DNA of 12,603 nucleotides from Flavobacteriaceae bacterium (lineage in GTDB: Bacteria; Bacteroidota; Bacteroidia; Flavobacteriales; Flavobacteriaceae), in assembly GCA_002693605.1 (NCBI GenBank), contig NZQO01000010.1:1-12603 (forward strand), given 5' to 3'. A program made the translations under genes and the position numbers. Of the stretch, positions 1 to 6,195 are shown piece by piece; position 1 is the first letter of the stretch, and the number at the start of each line of letters is the position of its first letter. The notes under the pieces were generated by a model that worked only from the letters and a program-made list of their open reading frames with translations, searched no databases and was not told where the DNA came from.

Positions 1-448
1 GGCGCTATACAGAAGTATTCGCCAGGAAGTCCCAACCGATTATTTTACCCTACCGTTAGGAAAGGCAGCCCTCTTAAAGGAAGGAAGCCAGGTTACGATC
101 GTTACATACGGTGCCGGGGTACATTGGGCCTTGGAAACACTTTCTGAACTGGAAATCTCGGCAGATCTGTTAGACCTTCGTACGCTGGCGCCATTGGATG
201 TTGAGGCGATATATAAATCGGTACGGAAAACCGGCAAGCTGATCATCCTTCAGGAGGACACTCTTTTCGGCGGAATAGGGGCCGATATCTCGGCACTCGT
301 TTCCGAAAACTGTTTCGAAAAACTAGATGCTCCCATCAAGCGTGTGGGCAGCTTGGAAACCCCCGTTCCGTTCGCGGCACAGCTTGAGCAACAGTACCTT
401 CCGAAGAACCGATTCAAGCAGGTTTTAGCCGATCTCGTTGCTTATTAA
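1..448 (+). CDS. 2-oxoacid dehydrogenase E1 component, beta-type C-terminal part (5'-truncated)
   Basis: The reading frame is open from base 2 to the TAA at 446-448 and gives the last 148 residues of a protein that begins upstream of the window. The sequence has the features of the transketolase C-terminal domain of thiamine-diphosphate E1 enzymes: a TIVTYGAGVHWALE segment near the start, then DLLDLRTLAPLD, LIILQEDTLFGGIGADI, and a terminal VPFAAQLEQQYLP. E1 decarboxylates a 2-oxoacid (branched-chain oxoacid or pyruvate) and transfers the acyl group to the lipoyl arm of E2 in the cytoplasm. In flavobacteria this domain is often the C-terminal half of a fused alpha/beta E1 of about 660-690 residues; whether it is fused here cannot be seen. 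Substrate cannot be fixed from this part. An internal ATG at 131 is not the true start, because domain homology continues upstream of it. Confidence 0.88.
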   Translation, partial: ALYRSIRQEVPTDYFTLPLGKAALLKEGSQVTIVTYGAGVHWALETLSELEISADLLDLRTLAPLDVEAIYKSVRKTGKLIILQEDTLFGGIGADISALVSENCFEKLDAPIKRVGSLETPVPFAAQLEQQYLPKNRFKQVLADLVAY

Positions 449-488
449 ACCCTTAACAGTTCTTGTTAAATATAAGATAAACATTCGT

Positions 489-516
489 TTGCCAGAAAAT
501 TAGTTGCGTACCTTAG
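489..516 (+). promoter_or_regulatory. Putative Bacteroidota-type promoter for the envelope operon
   Basis: TTG at 489-491, a 17-bp spacer and TACCTTAG at 509-516 match the Bacteroidota housekeeping pattern (TTG, 17-23 bp, TAnnTTTG) with one mismatch. The predicted start of transcription near 520-523 gives a leader of about 25 bases before the ATG at 548. It lies in the only sizeable gap (449-547) before the three-gene operon. The match is by eye and has not been tested. Confidence 0.45.
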
Positions 517-547
517 TGTTATACTAATCATTAAAACCACTAAAATT

Positions 548-709
548 ATGGTACGCTGGATTATTATTTTTCTTGTAATTGCAATCATTGCCGCAATCTT
601 TGGATTTGGTGGCATCGCAGAAGGTGCAACCGACATCGCAATGATTATTTTCTGGATCTTCTTGGTACTCTTGGTACTTTCATTGTTGTCCAGGCTATTT
701 AGAAGATAA
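548..709 (+). CDS. DUF1328 (UPF0391) small membrane protein
   Basis: A 53-residue ORF with two hydrophobic segments: residues 4-18 ([15 protein letters not shown]) and about 30-47 ([18 protein letters not shown]), ending in the basic tail SRLFRR. A glycine-rich turn, [13 protein letters not shown], joins the segments. Length, the W near residue 4, the GFGGIA turn and the Arg-rich end are the pattern of the DUF1328/UPF0391 family (E. coli YtjA type), a small inner-membrane protein of unknown function. It starts at the only suitable ATG and follows an A/T-rich leader. It is the first gene of a probable three-gene operon with the lipoprotein genes that begin 33 bp downstream. It falls below common ORF length cut-offs and is easily missed. 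Confidence 0.88.
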   Translation: MVRWIIIFLVIAIIAAIFGFGGIAEGATDIAMIIFWIFLVLLVLSLLSRLFRR

Positions 710-742
710 ACGAATATTCACTTAAACACTAAACAACCACGT

Positions 743-1225
743 ATGAAGAAAATCATCATACTAACTGTATTGGCTGCCGCATTCTTTTCATGTGGCACGC
801 CAAAAACGGTTATCGAATCGAAGAAAACAATCAAGGGCTATTGGGAGCTCACTAATATTACCTATAGTCAGTCGGGAACGTTTAACGTAAATTTACTGAA
901 CGACACCTCAAAAGAATGCTTTGAAGGAAGCACCTGGCGCTTTATCCCCAATAACAATACCGGTAACTACACGATTAACGATGCAAATTGCCCCACGGGA
1001 GAGCGTAATTTTGTGTTTACCATTCAGGAAATCGACCCCTCAACGGGCTTATACGATTTCCTGCTGAAACCTACCGATGAGCGCGGAAAATCTGCTACCG
1101 ATGTCGGGTTCCGCCTACGACTTTCACAGTTGAGCGAGTCGTCCATGCGCTGGGAGCAAACGGTAGACCTAAACGGGAAGCCCTTTCAAATTAATATGAA
1201 CTTTACAAAAATTAACGAACAATGA
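743..1225 (+). CDS. Lipocalin-like lipoprotein
   Basis: A 160-residue protein with a lipoprotein signal peptide: MKK, a hydrophobic stretch (residues 4-15) and a lipobox ending at Cys17 (AFFSC). The mature part is beta-rich and shows the opening motif of the lipocalin-like domain common in Bacteroidota: IKGYWELTNITY at residues 30-41, followed later by STWRFIPNNNTGNYTI and a C-terminal MRWEQTVDLNG stretch. Proteins of this type are membrane-anchored and thought to bind hydrophobic ligands, but no ligand can be assigned here. A Cys58/Cys82 pair (KECFEG, ANCPTG) could form a disulphide; this is inference. The stop overlaps the next gene's ATG by four bases (ATGA), which suggests translational coupling to the OmpA-family gene. 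Confidence 0.75.
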   Translation: MKKIIILTVLAAAFFSCGTPKTVIESKKTIKGYWELTNITYSQSGTFNVNLLNDTSKECFEGSTWRFIPNNNTGNYTINDANCPTGERNFVFTIQEIDPSTGLYDFLLKPTDERGKSATDVGFRLRLSQLSESSMRWEQTVDLNGKPFQINMNFTKINEQ

Positions 1226-1935
1226 AAAATGCCTTAAAACAATTATCAATATTTGCCTTAGCGGCTACGCTAGTTACTGGTTTTAGTAGCTGTGAATCCG
1301 TGCAAAATGCCAACAACAAGCAAAAAGGAGCTGTAATTGGCGCCACCGGGGGTGCCATTCTGGGCGCCATTCTTGGCAATAACGTAGGTAAAGGGGGTAA
1401 TGGTGAGATTGGCGCTGTTATAGGCGGAGTTGTAGGAGGTACCGCTGGAGTTCTTATCGGAAACAAAATGGATAAGCAAGCGCAGCAAATTGAACAGGAA
1501 ATACCAGGCGCCCAGGTAGAACGGGTAGATGATGGGATTGTTGTTACGTTTGACGAGAACAGCGGGGTTTATTTTGACACCAATAAATACAACATAAATA
1601 CAGCTTCACAGCAGTCTCTTGATAAGCTGGCGGGAGTACTTCGCGAATATCCCGACACCGATGTTTTGGTAGTGGGCCATACGGATAGTACTGGTTCAGA
1701 TGAATATAACATGACGCTTTCTAAGCAGCGTGCCCAAGCGGTAACGAATTATTTTGTTCAAGATAAAGGTCTAAGCTCAGGTCGATTTACCACAAACTGG
1801 TTTGGCGAGCAGAGCCCAGTGGCTGATAACAGTACCGCCGAGGGAAGAGCTCAAAATCGTCGCGTAAATATAGCCATTGTGCCAAACGAGCAAATGATTC
1901 GGGAAGCAGAGCAAGAAGCCCAAGGAGGTAACTAA
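1222..1935 (+). CDS. Glycine-zipper / OmpA-family peptidoglycan-binding lipoprotein
   Basis: A 237-residue predicted lipoprotein. The signal peptide ends with lipobox GFSSC at Cys24. Residues 36-81 are a glycine-zipper region with GAVIGATGGAILGAILG and GAVIGGVVGGTAGVLIG, joined by a short polar loop, likely two membrane-inserted helices. Residues 108-220 form an OmpA-like domain with VYFDTNKYNI, GHTDSTGSDEYN, LSKQRAQAV and AEGRAQNRRVNI. Asp155 and Arg170 sit in the positions and spacing known to bind the diaminopimelate residue of peptidoglycan in E. coli OmpA. The domain order resembles the YiaD-type outer-membrane lipoproteins. The likely role is to tie the membrane to the cell wall, perhaps under envelope stress; that role is inferred. 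Its start overlaps the previous stop, and a terminator follows 21 bases after the gene. Confidence 0.9.
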   Translation: MKNALKQLSIFALAATLVTGFSSCESVQNANNKQKGAVIGATGGAILGAILGNNVGKGGNGEIGAVIGGVVGGTAGVLIGNKMDKQAQQIEQEIPGAQVERVDDGIVVTFDENSGVYFDTNKYNINTASQQSLDKLAGVLREYPDTDVLVVGHTDSTGSDEYNMTLSKQRAQAVTNYFVQDKGLSSGRFTTNWFGEQSPVADNSTAEGRAQNRRVNIAIVPNEQMIREAEQEAQGGN

Positions 1936-1956
1936 CAGATAGTTAAATTGGCAATG

Positions 1957-1994
1957 AAATCCTGCGCTGGACAATATCACCGCAGGATTTTTTT
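1957..1994 (+). terminator. Intrinsic terminator after the envelope operon
   Basis: A perfect 10-bp inverted repeat, AAATCCTGCG (1957-1966) and CGCAGGATTT (1981-1990), has a 14-base loop and continues directly into TTTT (total run of seven T, 1988-1994). It separates the OmpA operon from the biosynthetic cluster that begins 30 bases later, and it would isolate that cluster from upstream read-through. Confidence 0.85.
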
Positions 1995-2023
1995 ATGTCC
2001 CCAAATTGAACGAACTTTAGCTA

Positions 2024-3148
2024 ATGCCGCAAAATAACAGGTACGACGTAATTATAGTGGGCGGAGGACTTGCCGGATTAACCTGTGCGTTGCATCTGTC
2101 TGCTCGTGGTAAACGAATCCTCCTTATTGAGAAAAACTCATATCCATCCCATAAGGTTTGTGGGGAATATATTTCCAACGAAGTGTTGCCGTACCTAGCG
2201 ACGTTGGGTATTGACCCATTTCAGCTAGGCGCCAAAAAAATTGATAGGTTCCAACTTAGCACCAAAAAGGGCAAATCATTAACAGTATCGTTACCCCTGG
2301 GCGGTTTTGGAATTAGCCGCTATGCGTTCGACAATTATCTTTATCAAAAAATAGTAGAAACAGACCGAGTGATCATCGATTCGGTGAGAGATATTCAATT
2401 CATAAACGACCAATTCAAGGTACGCACCCAAAAAGGTCACTGGGCATTAGCGCCCTATGTAGTAGGAGCTTTCGGAAAACGAGGCAATTTAGATCATTTC
2501 TTAGACCGACCATTTATTAAGCGGAAAACTCCGTGGTTGGCCATAAAGGCCCATTATAAGGGAAATCTTCCCGATAATTTGGTGGCGCTTCATATGTTTG
2601 ATGGTGGGTATTGCGGATTGTCGAAAGTGGAGATGGACAGTGTGAATGTCTGTTATATGGTTCAATCGGAAAAATTCAAGAAATTTAGGAATATCGATTC
2701 GTTCCAAAAGGAAATTCTATATCAAAACCCAAATTTAGATGAATTCTTCAGCACTGCTTCTATGATCTTTCAGGCACCCGTAGCAATTAGCCAGATTTCG
2801 TTTCAGCAAAAAAGTCAAGTTGAAAAGCATGTGTTTATGGTTGGCGATAGTGCCGGACTAATTCACCCACTTTGCGGTAACGGCATGGCGATGGCGATAC
2901 AGGCCGCCAAGATTTTTTCCGACTGTTATCTAACGGCCGAAAAAGAAAAATGGAGCAGAAACCAACTCGAAAAAACATATACTCATAGATGGAACGCGGC
3001 ATTTTCAAACCGCTTACGCATAGGCGCACTCGTTCAGCGGGTTTTTCTCAATAATACGGCCATGGATGTGTCAACCCGCATCCTGCAGACGGCACCTACG
3101 CTAGTGCCCAAGATAATATCCCGAACCCATGGAAAGGCTCTCGCGTAA
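2024..3148 (+). CDS. FAD-dependent oxidoreductase, geranylgeranyl reductase / hydroxylase superfamily
   Basis: 374 residues. The N terminus has the Rossmann dinucleotide motif VGGGLAG (12-18) with Glu36 ending the second strand, as expected for binding the ADP ribose of FAD. CGEY at 46-49 follows, and the second FAD motif GDSAGLIHPLCGNGM spans 274-288. This order is typical of the geranylgeranyl-reductase/FixC and aromatic hydroxylase superfamily. The C-terminal third (300-374) is helical and lacks a membrane anchor. As first gene of a cluster with a type III PKS and a methyltransferase, its likely job is tailoring: hydroxylating or oxidising the polyketide ring (for example resorcinol to quinone), or reducing a double bond. 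The choice between oxidation and reduction cannot be made from sequence. Its TAA overlaps the next ATG by one base. Confidence 0.85.
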   Translation: MPQNNRYDVIIVGGGLAGLTCALHLSARGKRILLIEKNSYPSHKVCGEYISNEVLPYLATLGIDPFQLGAKKIDRFQLSTKKGKSLTVSLPLGGFGISRYAFDNYLYQKIVETDRVIIDSVRDIQFINDQFKVRTQKGHWALAPYVVGAFGKRGNLDHFLDRPFIKRKTPWLAIKAHYKGNLPDNLVALHMFDGGYCGLSKVEMDSVNVCYMVQSEKFKKFRNIDSFQKEILYQNPNLDEFFSTASMIFQAPVAISQISFQQKSQVEKHVFMVGDSAGLIHPLCGNGMAMAIQAAKIFSDCYLTAEKEKWSRNQLEKTYTHRWNAAFSNRLRIGALVQRVFLNNTAMDVSTRILQTAPTLVPKIISRTHGKALA

Positions 3149-3888
3149 TGGTACAATTTGCCTCTAAATATAGGTCTTCGGAAGTTGAGATAATGGATAG
3201 CTTTGACCTTCAAGGTGCCGAAATGTCGGAACTCCTAAATGATCTTAAAACGGTTAACCGTTATCTAGGCGGCACCCGAATTACGCTTGAAGGAATAAAA
3301 AAACTGTTGACCAACAGGCCTAGGGATAGGCCCGTTACGATTGTCGATTTTGGGTGTGGAGATGGAGAAATGCTTCGGAAATGTGCCATTTATGGTGAAA
3401 ATGTGGGGTGCAAATTCAAATTGATAGGTGTCGATGCAAATGGCCATATCCTTGAGGACGCCCGAATAAAATCAGCCAATTACAAAAATATTAGCTTTCA
3501 GAAAATAGATGTATTTTCAACCGAGCAAAGTTTACCCGAATGCGATATTGCATTGTGCACCTTATTTTTACACCATTTTCGCGATAGCGAAATTGCAGCA
3601 CTTCTGCAAAGAATCCATATCAGGTCCAACGTGGGTATCGTAGTGAACGACCTACAACGCAGCTGGCTAGCCTTTCGGCTTTTCAAGGTATTCGGTCGCG
3701 TGTTTCTGAAATCAAAAACCGCGCGCCATGACGGTTTGGTTTCGGTTGCCAGGGGTTTTAGAAAAAAAGAATTGATGCAGATAAGCAAAGAGATTGGGGC
3801 CGGCCATAACTCGGTGCAGTGGTGCTGGGCCTTCCGCTACCAATGGGTGCTATTCAAGAACTCCAAAGAAAATCTAAAAAATAGTTAA
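3148..3888 (+). CDS. Class I SAM-dependent methyltransferase
   Basis: 246 residues. Motif I is IVDFGCGDGE (65-74); an acidic residue after strand 2, Asp96 in GVDANG, would bind the SAM ribose; ID at 120-121 and ALCTLFLHHF (135-144) fit motifs II-IV. A conserved-looking NDLQRS (167-172) ends strand 5. The N-terminal RSSEVEIMDSFDLQG with NRYLGG is a helical lid often found in small-molecule methyltransferases beside type III PKS genes. The start at 3148 overlaps the previous stop (TAATG). A second ATG at 3193 (residue 16) is possible, but the upstream part appears to belong to the fold. The probable role is O- or C-methylation of the polyketide ring or its acidic intermediate in the cytoplasm; the acceptor atom is unknown. 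Confidence 0.87.
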   Translation: MVQFASKYRSSEVEIMDSFDLQGAEMSELLNDLKTVNRYLGGTRITLEGIKKLLTNRPRDRPVTIVDFGCGDGEMLRKCAIYGENVGCKFKLIGVDANGHILEDARIKSANYKNISFQKIDVFSTEQSLPECDIALCTLFLHHFRDSEIAALLQRIHIRSNVGIVVNDLQRSWLAFRLFKVFGRVFLKSKTARHDGLVSVARGFRKKELMQISKEIGAGHNSVQWCWAFRYQWVLFKNSKENLKNS

Positions 3889-3896
3889 TCAGAAAT

Positions 3897-4949
3897 ATGC
3901 CCGTATCTATTGTAACCGTAGCCAAGCAGCTTCCGCCATTCAGCAGAAAAACAGAAGAAATCCTGCCTTTTGTGGAAAGTTGGATACACGGTCAAGAAAA
4001 ACGCTTTCAACGGAAAGTGATAAAACTGTTTGAAAATGCGGGTGTAGACAGGCGCTATTCCATAATGGAGCCGGCCGAAGTGTTTTTAAATACTTCTTTT
4101 GAAGAGCGCAATAACATTTATATCAGAGCGGTAAAATCGCTAGGAAAAAAGGTGCTGGAGAAAGCACTGTTTCAAGCAAATTGGGCCCCTACAGAAGTAG
4201 ATTTTATCATTACGGTTAGCTGTACCGGTATTATGATTCCTTCGGTCGATGCCTATCTTATTAATGAACTTAAGCTGAAACAGGATATCGTGAGACTTCC
4301 CGTAACCGAGATGGGCTGTGCCGCAGGAATATCGGGAATGATTTACGCCAAGAATTTCCTGAAGGCCAACCCGGGGAAAAAAGCGGCGGTAGTTGCCCTC
4401 GAATCCCCTACGGCGACCTTTCAATTGGATGATTATTCTATGACCAACATAGTGAGTGCGGCGATCTTCGGTGATGGTGCGGCTTGTGTTTTACTGTCTT
4501 CTGAAGAAAATGGCACAGGGCCCCAGTTAATCGATGAGGCGATGTATCATTTTTACGACGCCACCCAAATGATGGGCTTTGAGGTGGTTAATTCCGGCTT
4601 GCAGATGGTATTGGACAAAGACGTGCCACAGAAAATTGCAGATCATTTTCCTCAAATTATTGAACCTTTTCTCCAGCGGAACGGCTACGAAATAGATCAG
4701 GTTAGCCATCTAATTTTCCATCCGGGCGGAAAAAAAATAGTCGCCACGGTCGAAGAACTTTTCCGTGGGATGGGAAAAAACATAGACGATACAAAAGAAG
4801 TCTTGCGCCGTTACGGAAACATGAGCAGCGTAACGGTACTGTATGTCTTGGAACGGTTTCTCAATAAGGAAACCGAAAGAGGAGACCTCGGATTGATGCT
4901 AAGCTTCGGGCCAGGGTTTTCTGCACAGCGCATCTTGCTCAAATTTTAA
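3897..4949 (+). CDS. Type III polyketide synthase (chalcone/stilbene synthase superfamily)
   Basis: 350 residues, the usual length for bacterial type III PKSs. The thiolase-fold catalytic triad is visible: Cys141 in TEMGCAAGISGM, His275 in IFHPGGKKI, and Asn308 in RYGNMSS. The family signature near the C terminus is SFGPGFSA (336-343). RRYSIMEP at 52-59 and VSCTGIMIPSVDAYL at 107-121 also match the family. The enzyme would load an acyl starter on Cys141, extend it with malonyl units and cyclise the chain to a resorcinol, phloroglucinol or pyrone. A dedicated ketosynthase, dehydratase, SDR and ACP directly downstream suggest a fatty acyl starter delivered from ACP rather than from CoA; this is inference, by analogy with the Azotobacter Ars system, where a FAS feeds a type III PKS. 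Product and number of extensions are unknown. Confidence 0.95.
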   Translation: MPVSIVTVAKQLPPFSRKTEEILPFVESWIHGQEKRFQRKVIKLFENAGVDRRYSIMEPAEVFLNTSFEERNNIYIRAVKSLGKKVLEKALFQANWAPTEVDFIITVSCTGIMIPSVDAYLINELKLKQDIVRLPVTEMGCAAGISGMIYAKNFLKANPGKKAAVVALESPTATFQLDDYSMTNIVSAAIFGDGAACVLLSSEENGTGPQLIDEAMYHFYDATQMMGFEVVNSGLQMVLDKDVPQKIADHFPQIIEPFLQRNGYEIDQVSHLIFHPGGKKIVATVEELFRGMGKNIDDTKEVLRRYGNMSSVTVLYVLERFLNKETERGDLGLMLSFGPGFSAQRILLKF

Positions 4950-4959
4950 AAAAACGAAT

Positions 4960-5727
4960 ATGGAACGTGGAAAATGGGCAGTAATAATTGGTGGCAGCAG
5001 TGGCCTGGGCCTGGCATCGGCCAAGCAACTGGCGTCAATCGGTTATAATATCTGCATTTTGCACAGAGATCGAAAAAGCCATATGTCATCATTTCAAAAT
5101 GAACTGGAATTAATAAAATCGACTAAAACTGAAGTAATTACCTTTAACAAAGATGCTTTAAAGAAAGAAACCATAGAAATTGTACTCAGTAAGTTACCCC
5201 GCAACCACGTTGGTGTCTTGATTCACAGTATCGCAAAGGGAAGTCTAAAACCTATGCAGGCCGATAACGGAATTACCTTGACCGACGAGGATTTGCACAT
5301 TACGCTTAATGCGATGGCAATCAATTGGTACACGTGGAGCAAGGCACTGAAAGAAGGGGGCTACTTTTCCGATAATTCACGAAATATATCCTTTACAAGC
5401 GAAGGTAGTTATCGGGTTTGGCCCAATTACGCAGCGGTATCTGCCGCAAAGGCAACCCTGGAGGCGCTCATGCGTCAAATGGCCGTGAGTTGGGCTCCAG
5501 CTGGAATTACCACAAACTGCATCCAAGCCGGGACCACACATACTCCTTCGCTTGAGGCTATTCCCGATAGCGATAGGCTGATTGAGTTGGCGTCATCACG
5601 AAACCCCATGGGTCGCCTCACCGAACCGGAGGATGTAGCCAATGCAGTAGCCTTACTTTGCTCAAAAGATGCTAGTTGGATTAACGGTACAATATTAAAA
5701 GTGGACGGGGGCGAAAGTCTTCGTTAA
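4960..5727 (+). CDS. SDR-family reductase, probable enoyl-ACP reductase (FabL/FabI-like)
   Basis: 255 residues with a Rossmann start GGSSGLG (11-17) and a basic pair around His35-Arg36 that favours NADPH. The classical SDR Y-x3-K is absent: the usual tyrosine position is Val160, while Tyr157 and Lys164 form Y-x6-K (NYAAVSAAK), the spacing used by enoyl-ACP reductases FabI and FabL. HSIAKG (89-94) replaces the usual NAG motif and also fits that group. The tail, PMGRLTEPEDVANAV then INGTILKVDGG, is the common SDR C-terminal pattern. It probably reduces trans-2-enoyl-ACP made by the neighbouring ketosynthase and dehydratase, giving a saturated chain. A ketoreductase role is less likely because of the Y-x6-K, but is not excluded. 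The gene starts 10 bp after the PKS stop. Confidence 0.82.
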   Translation: MERGKWAVIIGGSSGLGLASAKQLASIGYNICILHRDRKSHMSSFQNELELIKSTKTEVITFNKDALKKETIEIVLSKLPRNHVGVLIHSIAKGSLKPMQADNGITLTDEDLHITLNAMAINWYTWSKALKEGGYFSDNSRNISFTSEGSYRVWPNYAAVSAAKATLEALMRQMAVSWAPAGITTNCIQAGTTHTPSLEAIPDSDRLIELASSRNPMGRLTEPEDVANAVALLCSKDASWINGTILKVDGGESLR

Positions 5728-5730
5728 GCT

Positions 5731-6195
5731 ATGGACTCTAAAAACAACTTAATCGATTTGCTACCTTACGGACCTGAGTTTCGGTTTGTAGATTTGATCC
5801 ATTCCGTTTCAGAAAGTGAAATCGTGGGTGAATTTACGTTTCGAAAGTCGTTATCATTTTATCAGCATCATTTTCTCCAAAACCCCGTTACACCAGGGGT
5901 TATCTTGGTAGAATGTATGGCGCAAATAGGGTTGGTGTGCTTGGGTATTTACCTAACGCAACAAAATACAGAAACACGCGGAAATATTGCCTTGAGTAAT
6001 GCGAACATCGATTTTCTACATCCCGTATTACTCGGAGAAAAGGTAACCGTACGGGCAGCAAAGGTATATTTCCGCTTTGGGAAATTGAAATGCAACGTCT
6101 CTATGGAAAACGAAACTGGCCTTCGGGTTTGCGCCGGTACGCTCGAAGGAGTGGCAATTCCGAATAAGACGAAAATACATACCTCGAAAATATGA
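5731..6195 (+). CDS. 3-hydroxyacyl-ACP dehydratase, FabZ/FabA-like hotdog fold
   Basis: 154 residues, single hotdog domain. The catalytic pair is recognisable: His47 in YQHHFLQNPVTPGV, matching the family's GHFPxxPxxPGV, and Glu61 in ILVECMAQIG, matching EAMAQ. LLPYGPEFRFVDLI at the N terminus matches the family's LPHRxPFLxVD opening. ANIDFLHPVLLGEKV fits the later strand and loop. The Gly before His47 and the Pro after Phe48 of canonical FabZ are changed (HHFLQ for GHFPG), which suggests a divergent, pathway-specific enzyme. It would remove water from a 3-hydroxyacyl-ACP so that the adjacent SDR can reduce the product. It begins 3 bp after the SDR stop, and its own stop overlaps the ketosynthase start by four bases (ATGA). 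Confidence 0.88.
   Translation: MDSKNNLIDLLPYGPEFRFVDLIHSVSESEIVGEFTFRKSLSFYQHHFLQNPVTPGVILVECMAQIGLVCLGIYLTQQNTETRGNIALSNANIDFLHPVLLGEKVTVRAAKVYFRFGKLKCNVSMENETGLRVCAGTLEGVAIPNKTKIHTSKI

Noticed and set aside
453..469. Inverted repeat TTAACA-N5-TGTTAA after the E1 gene as a terminator
   Set aside because: The stem is only six mostly A/T pairs and no T run follows, so it is too weak for an intrinsic terminator. It could be an operator.
1330..1460. Repeated GGCGCC/GGNGGN-like DNA that looks like a tandem repeat
   Set aside because: The periodicity is that of codons for alternating Gly-Ala-Val-Ile in the glycine zipper; there is no exact repeated unit at the DNA level.
1212..1466. Proline-rich minus-strand ORF opposite the OmpA gene
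   Set aside because: It is the complement of the glycine-zipper codons (GGN read backwards as CCN). Its composition comes from the gene on the other strand.
3897..4949. Chalcone synthase for flavonoids
   Set aside because: There is no phenylpropanoid pathway gene nearby, and the adjoining FAS-like genes point to a fatty acyl starter.
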